Below are positions 17,778 to 27,763 of a stretch of 64,000 bases of DNA, piece by piece; the stretch's first letter is position 1; each line of letters opens with the position of its first letter. A program made the position numbers and the translations under genes. The DNA is from JAZKDW01 sp040387375 (GTDB taxonomy: Bacteria > Pseudomonadota > Gammaproteobacteria > Burkholderiales > Burkholderiaceae_D): contig JAZKDW010000008.1 in NCBI GenBank assembly GCA_040387375.1, forward strand, positions 1-64,000, in the 5' to 3' direction. The notes beneath the pieces were generated by a model, which worked only from the letters and a program-made list of their open reading frames with translations, was not told the DNA's origin and made no database searches.

Positions 17778-18557
17778 ATGAAAAATATTATAAAAAACAC
17801 ATTATTCATATTCTTGTCGGCCGTGATTCTGTCTGGCTGTGGTGACGGCGGCTTACTGCCCACATCCATTCCGGAGTCGTTGCCGGAGTCGGAATCGGGA
17901 TCAGGTTCAACTGTCAACGTGCAAACGCCCGCAGTGCCACCTGTGCCTTTGCCTGATCCTCTCACAGGCGATTACTCATTGAAAGAATGTATGGAGATGA
18001 GCAAAGGCACAAAATTCGAACGAAGCGACATGCATAAAACTCTGCTGGTGCAGGAAACATTCGATGGCACGATGGCATTCGGTGCAATCCTCTTGCGCCC
18101 GGATGATACGCGGGTACATGGGTGGTATCGGGGTATTTATCAAAACACCGATTTATCAACTGAAAGCCTGGGCGAGAGGGCATATGATCAGATGGGTAAC
18201 TTATTGACTACCTCTATTCGCAGCATTTCTTTCCCTCTTGACGCGCCACTCAATCAATCGGAAACATACCGTTACATGCAAGTAACCACTACAGTCGGCC
18301 CACCGCCAGTTACGTCGCAAAGTGCCCATTTCTGGGACATCGGCTTCGCCGGATTTGAAACCCTGACGCTCGGTGGTCGCAGATTCGATAATGTGTGCAT
18401 CTTTCAGGCCGTGGAGCATAGAAAACGAGCCGAAGTGCACTGGTTCTGGTTTGCGAAAGGTTTCGGCGAAATCAAACGGGAACTGCGCGATACGCAAGGC
18501 GTCAAGGTGCCAAACTCCCCGGGATTTGAACTGACCAGAATCATCACCGCGCCATAA
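17778..18557 (+). CDS. Putative lipoprotein, paralogue of the next gene
   Basis: The function is not recognised. The N-terminus MKNIIKNTLFIFLSAVILSG ends in the lipobox LSGC, so the mature protein is probably a lipoprotein with Cys as first residue. A Ser/Pro/Glu-rich linker (about 28-60) leads to a folded domain with two conserved Cys: one in LKECMEM, one in FDNVCIF. The downstream protein at 18957 shares the pattern GDxxxLxxGxKxxR, QETFDG/EEIFEG, YQN, LENLTLG/FETLTLG, R-x-F-x-NVC, AKGFG and VxNS. ATG 17778, preceded by GGGGAAA, is chosen because it begins the signal peptide. The gene is AT-richer than its surroundings. Confidence 0.75.
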   Translation: MKNIIKNTLFIFLSAVILSGCGDGGLLPTSIPESLPESESGSGSTVNVQTPAVPPVPLPDPLTGDYSLKECMEMSKGTKFERSDMHKTLLVQETFDGTMAFGAILLRPDDTRVHGWYRGIYQNTDLSTESLGERAYDQMGNLLTTSIRSISFPLDAPLNQSETYRYMQVTTTVGPPPVTSQSAHFWDIGFAGFETLTLGGRRFDNVCIFQAVEHRKRAEVHWFWFAKGFGEIKRELRDTQGVKVPNSPGFELTRIITAP

Positions 18558-18564
18558 GCGCTCG

Positions 18565-18598
18565 TCCCCGAGCGCACGGGGACCTTCCGATTTTTTTC
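18565..18598 (+). terminator. Probable terminator
   Basis: Stem GTCCCC (18565-18570) and GGGGAC (18579-18584), followed after a short spacer by a run of seven T. It lies just after the first lipoprotein gene. An alternative stem GCGCTCG/CGAGCGC overlaps it. The remaining 18599-18956 is AT-rich intergenic DNA with no gene seen. Confidence 0.5.
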
Positions 18599-18956
18599 CC
18601 GCATGCCCACGCCGATCGGTGGTTTTCATCGCCGGCGAGCCTTGCTGCCAAAACACCCTTCAGGGCCGCACGTTCTCCCACTTTTTCCATGGTGCTGGAC
18701 AAGCCGTGCCGCACAGATCCCGCAATTTTAGAATGTCAATAAGTTGTTAAATATATACTAATAATTGCATATTAAATAATGTTCGTGACGAATTGATGGC
18801 AAAACGATAATCTTCTGCCTGATTTCCTGTTTGGAAATTTTTGTTTGGGAAATCTGTGCGGCCATTCATGGGTAATTCCGGTTTTTCCAATCGGACGATC
18901 CTGGAATCAGCCGCGCATCAGCACATTTATTTGTCTAAACCGAGAGAATTTTTATC

Positions 18957-19619
18957 ATGAGTCAATTTGTAAGGAAAATGTCCATCTCAGCGGTATTGAG
19001 TGTCATGCTGGCATCCTGCGGTGGCGGAGGATCCGATGCCTACCACGCACTGGGCGATTGTTTTGAACTAACGCCGGGGGTTAAATACGTCAGATCCAAC
19101 GATAATCTGACCTGGATCGTCGAAGAGATCTTTGAAGGCAAGCCTGCTTTCGGCGAAGTGAAGTTATTTGCAGACGGCGTACGCACTGGCGTGGATTATC
19201 AAAACATCAGCGATGGTTTTGTCCGTTTGCTGGGGTTCATGGAATATGATCAGGACGGCGAGGCGCGCTACAAAAAAGTCTTTTCAGACCGTGCGCAAAT
19301 TCCGGTGAACCTGGCGCAAGGAGAAACGATTGAAATCAATTTTACCGACACCGAGACTGAACTCACTCCCCCAGGCACAAGCACAATCACTGACAGAACA
19401 ATCACGCTGACCTTCATTGGCCTGGAAAATCTGACATTGGGCAACCGCCTGTTTGAAAATGTGTGCAAGCTGACGACCCCGGATTCAACCAAGGGTCATT
19501 CCAGGGTGTACTGGACCGCAAAAGGGTTCGGTGTAATTCAGGAAGAAATTCAGGATGAGCATGGCGTTATTGTGGCAAACAGCCGAGTTGCATTAAAACA
19601 GATCCTCTCCGCCCCTTGA
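18957..19619 (+). CDS. Putative lipoprotein, paralogue of the preceding gene
   Basis: The function is not recognised. Residues 1-21 form a lipoprotein signal with lipobox LASC followed by GGGGS. The body shares clear blocks with the protein at 17778: the GDCFELTPGVKYVR start, IFEGKPAFGEV, YQN, the FIGLENLTLGNRLFENVCKL core with one of two conserved Cys, VYWTAKGFGVI and the -SAP end. It lacks the long linker of its paralogue. The pair is tandem, about 400 bases apart, each with its own terminator, so they look like independently transcribed duplicates. Each probably forms one disulphide. Confidence 0.75.
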   Translation: MSQFVRKMSISAVLSVMLASCGGGGSDAYHALGDCFELTPGVKYVRSNDNLTWIVEEIFEGKPAFGEVKLFADGVRTGVDYQNISDGFVRLLGFMEYDQDGEARYKKVFSDRAQIPVNLAQGETIEINFTDTETELTPPGTSTITDRTITLTFIGLENLTLGNRLFENVCKLTTPDSTKGHSRVYWTAKGFGVIQEEIQDEHGVIVANSRVALKQILSAP

Positions 19620-19634
19620 TCAATCGATATAAAA

Positions 19635-19665
19635 ATATGCCCCGTCGACGCGGGGCATATTTGTT
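19635..19665 (+). terminator. Rho-independent terminator
   Basis: A perfect 10-base stem ATATGCCCCG (19635-19644) and CGGGGCATAT (19651-19660) with a 6-base loop, followed by TTGTTG and preceded by AAAA. It ends the second lipoprotein transcript. Confidence 0.8.
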
Positions 19666-19810
19666 GTGGCTTTGTAAGGCCTGACCTGTAACCGGTACTT
19701 TTATGAGAGCTCGCGCACAGACGTCAATCGTAATGATTCATTAAAATAGGTTTTGCCGGGCGGGTCCTTATTGTGTTCTTGCCTGAATAAATCAACTTTG
19801 CGAATCAAAA

Positions 19811-20602
19811 ATGTCCAAGAGACAATCGACACTGGATTTTGCTCCCGTCGCCGAGCATCGTGTAGTGGCACCGATTTATATCGGTTGCGCAGGTTCAGGT
19901 TTGCCGGGCCCGCAGCAGCATCGATTTCCTTCAGAAGGCACACATCTGGAACGTTATGCGAAGGTGTTTCCGGCTGTCGAAATCAACTCCTCCTTTTACC
20001 GGCCGCATCGTCCGGCAACGTATGCCCGGTGGTGCGACAGTGTGCCAGACGGGTTTCGTTTTTCACTAAAAATACCCCGCACGATTACGCATGACCGGAA
20101 GCTTCAGGGCATCGATGAGGAGCTTCGTTTTTTTCTGGAGGCCGCGGGCAATCTGGGAGAAAAACTTGGCTGCCTGCTCGTCCAGCTCCCGCCGCGATTG
20201 CAATATGATCCGCAGGTGGCGGAACAATTTTTTGGGGAATTGCGCTCCCTGGCGCAAATGGAAATCGTCTGCGAACCACGGCACCTTACCTGGTTTTCTT
20301 CCGAGGCCGCCGGCACGCTGGCCAAGTGGAAAGTCGGGCGCGTCGTTGCCGACCCCGCGATCGTTGCGGAGCCTGCTCCGCCAATCTACGAAGACACCGT
20401 CTACATCAGGTTGCATGGCTCGCCGGTCATCTATCACTCATCCTATTCCGATGAAACCCTGAGAGGGATTGCCGCGGAACTTGTCCATCACCAAAGCATG
20501 GGCCGCCGCGTTTGGTGCATCTTCGATAATACGGCGAGCGGCGCAGCCATCGTCAATGCCTTGTCGGTTTTTTCAGACATCGAACAGTCATCTGAAAAAT
20601 AA
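19811..20602 (+). CDS. DUF72 family protein (YecE-like)
   Basis: A TIM-barrel-like family of unknown biochemical activity. Typical features: IYIGCAGSGLPG near the start, HLERYAKVFPAVEINSSFYRPHRPATYARWCDSVPDGFRFSLKIPRTITH, the GCLLVQLPPRL strand, IVCEPRHLTWF, YIRLHGSP and a C-terminal VWCIFDNTASGAA. The 263-residue length fits the family. The start at 19811 is the first Met. It is followed 85 bases later by the Hsp70-like gene; no functional link is evident. Confidence 0.88.
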   Translation: MSKRQSTLDFAPVAEHRVVAPIYIGCAGSGLPGPQQHRFPSEGTHLERYAKVFPAVEINSSFYRPHRPATYARWCDSVPDGFRFSLKIPRTITHDRKLQGIDEELRFFLEAAGNLGEKLGCLLVQLPPRLQYDPQVAEQFFGELRSLAQMEIVCEPRHLTWFSSEAAGTLAKWKVGRVVADPAIVAEPAPPIYEDTVYIRLHGSPVIYHSSYSDETLRGIAAELVHHQSMGRRVWCIFDNTASGAAIVNALSVFSDIEQSSEK

Positions 20603-20687
20603 TTCCTGAATTGCCGGTCAAGAAAAGGGAGACATTCACCGCGCCATGCAATAAGATAAGCGCCCTTTTAAATCATCAGAGATCGTC

Positions 20688-21938
20688 ATGGCAAATGCAT
20701 GCGGCGTCGACTTCGGGACGTCCAATTCCACCGTCGGCTGGAGCCGGCCCGGACATTCTGCATTGCTGCAACTGGAAGACGGCAAGCTCACCTTGCCTTC
20801 CGTCGTGTTCTTCAATGCCGAAGACAATGTAGTGCGCTTCGGACGCGCGGCGCTGGCCGATTATCTGGCCGGTCATGAGGGCCGCCTGATGCGCTCGCTG
20901 AAAAGCCTGCTCGGCACCAGCCTGATCGACGGCCAGACGGAAGTGCTGGGCCGTGCGTTGCCGTTCCGGACCCTGCTGGAGCAATTCATCGGTGAACTGA
21001 AGCGGCGTGCCGAGCAGGCGGCCGGCCGGCAGTTTGCCAGCGCGGTTTTCGGGCGGCCGGTTTTTTTCATCGACGGTGATGCCGGCGCCGACAAGCTGGC
21101 CGAAGATACGCTGACCGACATCGCGCGCGGCGCCGGCTTTAAGGACATCGCGTTTCAATATGAACCGATTGCCGCCGCATTCGATTACGAGTCGCGCATC
21201 GGGCGCGAAGAGCTGGTGCTGGTGGCGGATATCGGTGGTGGTACATCGGACTTTTCGCTGGTGCGGCTGTCGCCGCAACGCGCGGACAAAGCCGATCGCC
21301 GCGACGATATCCTTGCCAATGGCGGCGTCCATATCGGCGGCACCGATTTCGATAAATATCTGAGCTTGTCCAGCGTCATGCCGCTGCTGGGGCTGGGCAG
21401 CCTGCTGAAAAGCGGAAGCGAGGTGCCGTCCGCGACCTATTTCAATCTGGCGACCTGGCATACGATCAATTTTGCGTACACCCGGAAGGCCTGGCTGCAA
21501 CTCAAGGATGTGTACCGCGATACCTGCGAACCTGGCAAGTTCGAGCGCCTGTTGAATTTGATCGAGCACCGTGAAGGCCACTGGCTGGCCCTGAAAGTGG
21601 AGGAGGGCAAGATCGCACTGTCAGATGCCGCGCTCACGCAGCTCGATCTCGATCGCCTGTCGCCGCGAGAGGTCCTGAGCCTGAACCGGCCTGCATTCGA
21701 TGCGGCGATAGGCAAGCTGGCGACCACGGTGGAAGAGACCGTCGCCAATTTGCTGCGGGACGCAGGTGTGGCTGCCGATGCTGTGGATACCGTATTTTTT
21801 ACCGGCGGCTCGAGCGGGGTGCGTTTATTGCGCGAGAAAATTACGCAGCTGGTGCCGGGCGCGCGGCGTGTGGAAGGGGATTTGTTCGGCAGTATCGGCG
21901 CCGGGCTGGCGCTCGATGCGGTGAGGAAGTTCGGGTAG
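20688..21938 (+). CDS. yegD: Hsp70-family ATPase, YegD-like
   Basis: This is an actin-fold ATPase related to DnaK without the usual C-terminal substrate-binding domain. Phosphate 1 motif: ACGVDFGTSNSTVGW at the N-terminus. Phosphate 2: LVLVADIGGGTSDFSLVRL. Adenosine motif: VFFTGGSSGVRLLREKI near the C-terminus. The 416-residue length agrees with YegD-type proteins (about 450 in E. coli). The client is unknown. A GrpE gene lies 10 kb away, but no co-chaperone is adjacent. Upstream is the DUF72 gene on the same strand. Confidence 0.85.
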   Translation: MANACGVDFGTSNSTVGWSRPGHSALLQLEDGKLTLPSVVFFNAEDNVVRFGRAALADYLAGHEGRLMRSLKSLLGTSLIDGQTEVLGRALPFRTLLEQFIGELKRRAEQAAGRQFASAVFGRPVFFIDGDAGADKLAEDTLTDIARGAGFKDIAFQYEPIAAAFDYESRIGREELVLVADIGGGTSDFSLVRLSPQRADKADRRDDILANGGVHIGGTDFDKYLSLSSVMPLLGLGSLLKSGSEVPSATYFNLATWHTINFAYTRKAWLQLKDVYRDTCEPGKFERLLNLIEHREGHWLALKVEEGKIALSDAALTQLDLDRLSPREVLSLNRPAFDAAIGKLATTVEETVANLLRDAGVAADAVDTVFFTGGSSGVRLLREKITQLVPGARRVEGDLFGSIGAGLALDAVRKFG

Positions 21939-22066
21939 GTAGGGTTATTGGAGTCAGGTTTGGCGGGATTTGTATGAAGGCGTCGAGATATATCCCGCTA
22001 GCACGGAAGGACGCCGATAGTGGTGCCGCCTCAGTCCGCAGTACAGAAACCAGCTCCCCCGCAGAC

Positions 22067-24331
<2,265 letters not shown>

Positions 24332-24423
24332 GGGGCGCGGCACTGGCTGGGCGGGGGAAGGCGATAGTATGACAGCTTTATGGATAACGCGGATCGCTTC
24401 ATTGGGGGCTATCCAATTTAACT

Positions 24424-24437
24424 TTACCGATCGGTAA
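24424..24437. promoter_or_regulatory. hip operator 1, perfect palindrome
   Basis: TTACCGATCGGTAA, a perfect 14-base palindrome, identical to those at 24474 and 24524. It lies between ygiQ and hipB and is the site farthest from hipB. Confidence 0.75.
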
Positions 24438-24473
24438 TTCAGGACTCGCTTGCGCCGGTATAAAGTCCATAAA

Positions 24474-24487
24474 TTACCGATCGGTAA
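24474..24487. promoter_or_regulatory. hip operator 2, perfect palindrome
   Basis: TTACCGATCGGTAA again, starting exactly 50 bases after the first copy. It sits just upstream of the -35 box of the hipB promoter. Confidence 0.8.
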
Positions 24488-24494
24488 ATTATCA

Positions 24495-24522
24495 TTGCAT
24501 TTCCCGGCTATTGGCATATAAT
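24495..24522 (+). promoter_or_regulatory. Probable hipBA promoter
   Basis: A TTGCAT box (24495-24500) and a TATAAT box (24517-24522) are separated by 16 bases. Operator copies 2 and 3 flank it directly, so HipB bound there would occlude RNA polymerase. Confidence 0.65.
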
Positions 24523-24523
24523 T

Positions 24524-24537
24524 TTACCGATCGGTAA
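24524..24537. promoter_or_regulatory. hip operator 3, perfect palindrome
   Basis: TTACCGATCGGTAA starting exactly 50 bases after the second copy. It begins one base after the -10 box and overlaps the expected transcription start. Confidence 0.8.
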
Positions 24538-24564
24538 TTTATTATTCCAGCTGGAGAGCAAACA

Positions 24565-24882
24565 ATGCCTGGTAAAACATCTGCAGGAATCGATGAGGAT
24601 GGCGCGATTTCTGCAAAAATCCGCACCTCCCGCGAACTGGGGGAATTCATCCGGCAGTACCGGACATCGCAAAAAATCCTGCAAGCCGATATTGTCGGCC
24701 TGGCCAATACCGGCAATCGTTTTGTGGTCGACCTGGAAAAAGGCAAGCCAACCTTGCAATTGCAGAAGGTGCTCGATGTGCTCGACCTGCTCGGGCTGGA
24801 AGTCATCGTGCAGAGGAAGGGACTGGGCGAAGTACCCCCGCAGAATAAATTGGGAGATGGATGTGGTTCTGAACGGATGTGA
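24565..24882 (+). CDS. hipB: HipB-like antitoxin, helix-turn-helix repressor
   Basis: HipB binds and neutralises the HipA kinase and represses the hipBA operon. The HTH spans about 25-80: LGEFIRQYRTSQKILQADIV, then GLANTGNRFVVDLEKGKPTL, then the LQKVLDVLDLLGLEVIVQRK strand. These match the XRE-type HipB fold. The gene has a GGAG ribosome site and sits behind three palindromic operators. The last 17 residues (89-105, from EVPPQNKLG to the stop) are encoded by the palindromic repeat that begins at 24830, so the original C-terminus has been replaced. In most hipBA operons the two genes overlap or nearly touch; here 108 bases separate them. Confidence 0.85.
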   Translation: MPGKTSAGIDEDGAISAKIRTSRELGEFIRQYRTSQKILQADIVGLANTGNRFVVDLEKGKPTLQLQKVLDVLDLLGLEVIVQRKGLGEVPPQNKLGDGCGSERM

Positions 24883-24990
24883 TGCAAGGCGCCCGGGCCG
24901 CCGCAGTGCGAGCACTGCAAGGGGCGGGCAACGCGGCAGCGCGCCGTTCAGGGCCGCAGACACTCACAATTTATTTTGCGGGGGTACTTA
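24830..24990. repeat. Long palindromic repeat, arm type 3 (copy B), in the hipB-hipA junction
   Basis: It begins AAGTACCC and ends GGGTACTTA, with central GCAGTGC-GA-GCACTGC. It is the reverse orientation of the copies at 17311 and 36861. It contains the end of hipB and stops one base before the hipA ATG, supplying a GGGGG tract as the only candidate ribosome site. In the mRNA it can fold as one long hairpin. Confidence 0.85.
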
Positions 24991-26259
24991 ATGGCCACCG
25001 CACGGGCACTGGATGTCTACCGCAACGGCCAGCTCGTCGGCACGCTGTTCGATGAATCCGCGCTCAGGTTCCGCTACGCCGACAGCTGGTTGAAGCAGGC
25101 GGTCGCGGAGCCGATTGCCCCTTCCATCGGCCTGCACCCGCAAGAACATGCAGGCGAACTCGTCTACGCTTATTTTGAAAACCTGCTGCCTGAAGGCGAT
25201 ATCCGCCGCTTCCTTGGCATCAGCCAGCATGCGACGACTGTTTTTGGTTTGTTGAGCGCGGTGGGCGGCGACACCGCCAGCGGCCTGAGCCTGCTGCCGC
25301 AAGGTGAAAAACCTGTCGCGCCCCGCTATCGGCCCACCACATGGGCCGAGATTGCCGCCACGCTGCGCAATCCGGCCGAGGCGCCGCTGCTGGCGCAGAA
25401 TGCGGCAGGCGGACGCATTTCACTTGCCGGCGCCCAGGACAAGATGTTGCTGACAATCGCGCCGGACGGCTCGCCTTCGATTCCCTTGGGCAGTGCGCCG
25501 TCGACACATATCTTGAAGCCGGATATTGTCCGGCTGCGCAACGTCTGGGCTTCGGCGCTAAATGAAACCTTTGCGATGAAACTGGCAACAAAGCTTGGTA
25601 TGGGTGTCGCCGAAGTATCCTGGCAACCGGTCGTGAAGGCTTGCCTGGTCAGGCGTTATGACCGACTGGGGGGGCAGCATGGAGAATTGATGCGGCTGCA
25701 TCAACTGGATCTGTGCCAACTGGACGGCAAGCCGTCGGATATCAAATATGAAGCGGATGGCGGCCCGGATCTGGCGCGATGCCGCATGCTTCTTCAGCAA
25801 AACAATGTGCCCGCAGTCGATCTCAAGCGCCTGCTGGAATGGGTATTCTTCAATCTGTATGTCGGCAATAACGACAGCCACGCGAAAAACCTGTCGATCC
25901 TGCAGACACCCAGGGAGGGCGTGCGGCTGGCGCCGTTTTACGACCTGATGTCGACCACCATGTATGCCGGTTTGTCGAAGCGATTCGCCTTCAATATCGG
26001 CGGCGAAAGCAATCCGGGCCGCATGCAGGCGGCGCACCTCGGCGCGATGGCGGCGCAACTGGGATTCAAATCGCAGTACGTACTGCGCGTCGGCGACAAG
26101 CTGGCGGAAAACCTGCTTGCCACTATTGGCCAGGTGAGTGACGAACTGTCTGCCGTGGTGGAGCAGGGTAGCGAGCAAACCATGCTCGAACGGCTGCAAC
26201 AGGCCATAAGCGCGAATACCAGAAAGCTGGGCAAACGCTGGGCGAACCACAGTGCCTGA
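24991..26259 (+). CDS. hipA: HipA-like serine/threonine kinase toxin
   Basis: HipA kinases phosphorylate a target (GltX in E. coli) and can induce growth arrest. The N-terminal subdomain runs to about 110 (LDVYRNGQLVGTLF, YFENLLPEGD). The kinase core has SLAGAQDKMLL (144-154, P-loop-like), HILKP, the catalytic motif VGNNDSHAKNLSIL with Asp295, and the metal motif APFYDLMST with Asp318. All key residues look intact, so the toxin is probably active. ATG 24991 gives the standard N-terminus; an upstream in-frame codon at 24976 lies inside the repeat. Translation may depend on the GGGGG tract at 24980-24984, which is part of the repeat. Confidence 0.9.
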   Translation: MATARALDVYRNGQLVGTLFDESALRFRYADSWLKQAVAEPIAPSIGLHPQEHAGELVYAYFENLLPEGDIRRFLGISQHATTVFGLLSAVGGDTASGLSLLPQGEKPVAPRYRPTTWAEIAATLRNPAEAPLLAQNAAGGRISLAGAQDKMLLTIAPDGSPSIPLGSAPSTHILKPDIVRLRNVWASALNETFAMKLATKLGMGVAEVSWQPVVKACLVRRYDRLGGQHGELMRLHQLDLCQLDGKPSDIKYEADGGPDLARCRMLLQQNNVPAVDLKRLLEWVFFNLYVGNNDSHAKNLSILQTPREGVRLAPFYDLMSTTMYAGLSKRFAFNIGGESNPGRMQAAHLGAMAAQLGFKSQYVLRVGDKLAENLLATIGQVSDELSAVVEQGSEQTMLERLQQAISANTRKLGKRWANHSA

Positions 26260-26387
26260 ACACCGCGGTACTGGCTGCGCCTGAAACCGCTTTCCTCTCG
26301 CGCGAATTGATCAATTGCCAGAGTATTTATCCCGGGATTGCCGTTATACTTCACGCTATTTCCAAATAGTAATGAGGCGCGGAATCC

Positions 26388-27314
26388 ATGTCCCCATCCG
26401 GCGAGAACGATCACGATCAGGCAGAACAGCTCGCCCGGCGCCTTGAACAAAACACCGACTTCCGCGTGCTGCGGCGACTCGCCGAGCGCACCCATTTTGC
26501 CGAACCCGATGGCCGCGCCTTGTTGAAAGGCGCCATCGTCGACACCGAAACCACCGGCCTCGACAAGGACGCGGACCGCATCATCGAATTTGCGATGATC
26601 ATCTTCGAATTCGATCCGGCCAGCGGCCAGGTATTTCGCATCACCGACATCTACGATGAACTGGAAGACCCCGGCATGCCGATCCCGGCCGCTTCGACGG
26701 CGGTGCACGGCATTACCGACGAGATGGTCGCCGGCAAGCACATCGACGATGTAGAGGTCGAAGCACTATTGCAGGATGTGTCGCTGGTGATTGCCCACAA
26801 TGCGCAATTCGACCGCCCGTTCCTGGAAGACCGGTTGCCGGTGTTCGTGTCATTGCCATGGGGTTGTTCATTCCAGCAGGTCAACTGGGCGGACGAGGGG
26901 CTGGGATCGGCCAAGCTCGAGTATCTGGCCTACCGTCTGGGTTTCTTCTTCGATGCCCACCGTGCGCAGGCCGACTGCCTGGCCTTGCTGGAGATACTGC
27001 AGCGCCCATTGCCCGCATCGGGCGGCATGGCGCTGACTGCTTTGCTGCTGCGCGCCGCCGCCAGGGATTACCGGGTCTATGCAATCAAGGCGCCGTTCGA
27101 CAGCAAGGAGCTGCTGAAAGCACGCGCCTACCGCTGGGATGGCGATAAAAAATGCTGGCACAAGACGCTGGAAGGCGGCCTGATGAAGGACGAACTCGCC
27201 TGGCTCAAGCAGAATGTGTATGGTGGCCGTTCGGCACAGCTGGAATTTGAAACCCTGGATGCCTTTTGCCGGTTTTCCAGTCGGCCGGGAAAGGTATTTC
27301 CCCGGGAGATATAG
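26388..27314 (+). CDS. DEDDh 3'-5' exonuclease with extra C-terminal domain (DnaQ-like)
   Basis: A second DnaQ-superfamily exonuclease besides dnaQ. ExoI is IVDTETTGLDKDADRIIEF (Asp52, Glu54). ExoII is IAHNAQFDRPFLEDRL. ExoIII is FFFDAHRAQADCLALLEIL. A leader of about 45 residues precedes the fold. The C-terminal 90 residues (VYAIKAPFDSKELLKARAYR and WDGDKKCWHK onwards) form a small Trp/Lys-rich domain seen in stand-alone bacterial exonucleases of this group. A role in DNA repair is likely but not shown. The stop codon overlaps the palindromic repeat starting at 27313. Confidence 0.88.
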   Translation: MSPSGENDHDQAEQLARRLEQNTDFRVLRRLAERTHFAEPDGRALLKGAIVDTETTGLDKDADRIIEFAMIIFEFDPASGQVFRITDIYDELEDPGMPIPAASTAVHGITDEMVAGKHIDDVEVEALLQDVSLVIAHNAQFDRPFLEDRLPVFVSLPWGCSFQQVNWADEGLGSAKLEYLAYRLGFFFDAHRAQADCLALLEILQRPLPASGGMALTALLLRAAARDYRVYAIKAPFDSKELLKARAYRWDGDKKCWHKTLEGGLMKDELAWLKQNVYGGRSAQLEFETLDAFCRFSSRPGKVFPREI

Positions 27315-27471
27315 AGCGGTTTGCGAATCAGTGCACGGCGCTGCGTGCCGCTTTGGGGCGCATGGCGGCGTTGCTCGTCGCTTGTGTGGCTCGCCACACG
27401 GCGCTCCTCGCGCCTTGCCCTGCACCCCAAATCAACACGCATCATCCGCACACTGACTCGCACACCGCTCT
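27313..27471. repeat. Long palindromic repeat, arm type 2 (copy D)
   Basis: The outer arms AGAGCGGTTTGCGAATCAGTG and (inverted) CACTGACTCGCACACCGCTCT differ at only a few positions, and the pairing continues towards the centre GTGTGG-CTCG-CCACAC. The core has GGCGGCGTTGC and CGCGCCTTGCC, as in the other copies, but the arms are unlike either of the other types. It begins within the stop codon of the exonuclease gene and may end transcripts from both sides. Confidence 0.8.
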
Positions 27472-27479
27472 AAGACCGC

Positions 27480-27728
27480 TTACTTGAATGGGTTGTCAAC
27501 ATTTTCTGCCGGTTTGACTGGCACCTGCTCAGGCAACTCTTCTGCCTGAAGCGCGGTCACTGTCGCATCGACCAGTTTTTTCAATTCCTTCGCCAGCTTC
27601 AGTCCCGCCTTGTCCCTGGTGATTTGCGCGGAACCATATATCTCGATGCGGTCCAGCCGGTTCTCGACAGTGAGGTCGCCGATCATGATTGAGTCGGCTT
27701 CATTCTGGAATGGTTTGATCGTCGGCAT
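27480..27728 (-). CDS. Small conserved-looking protein of unknown function
   Basis: The 82-residue protein has no recognised domain. It contains VENRLDRIEIYGSAQITRDKAG, an amphipathic helix (LKLAKELKKLVDATVTALQ) and a Pro/Glu-rich tail ending NPFK. No signal peptide or membrane segment is visible. The start at 27728 (MPTIKPFQNE) follows AGGAAAA. Codon use is like the neighbours, which supports a real gene. It lies between the repeat at 27313 and the nuclease gene. Confidence 0.65.
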   Translation of the reverse strand: MPTIKPFQNEADSIMIGDLTVENRLDRIEIYGSAQITRDKAGLKLAKELKKLVDATVTALQAEELPEQVPVKPAENVDNPFK

Positions 27729-27763
27729 GATTTTTCCTATTGGATGGCATTGCTGCGGTTTCT

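Noticed and set aside
24424..24537. Three short identical repeats as a possible CRISPR array
   Set aside because: Units are 14-base palindromes, spaced 50 bp and linked to a promoter; no cas genes are present.
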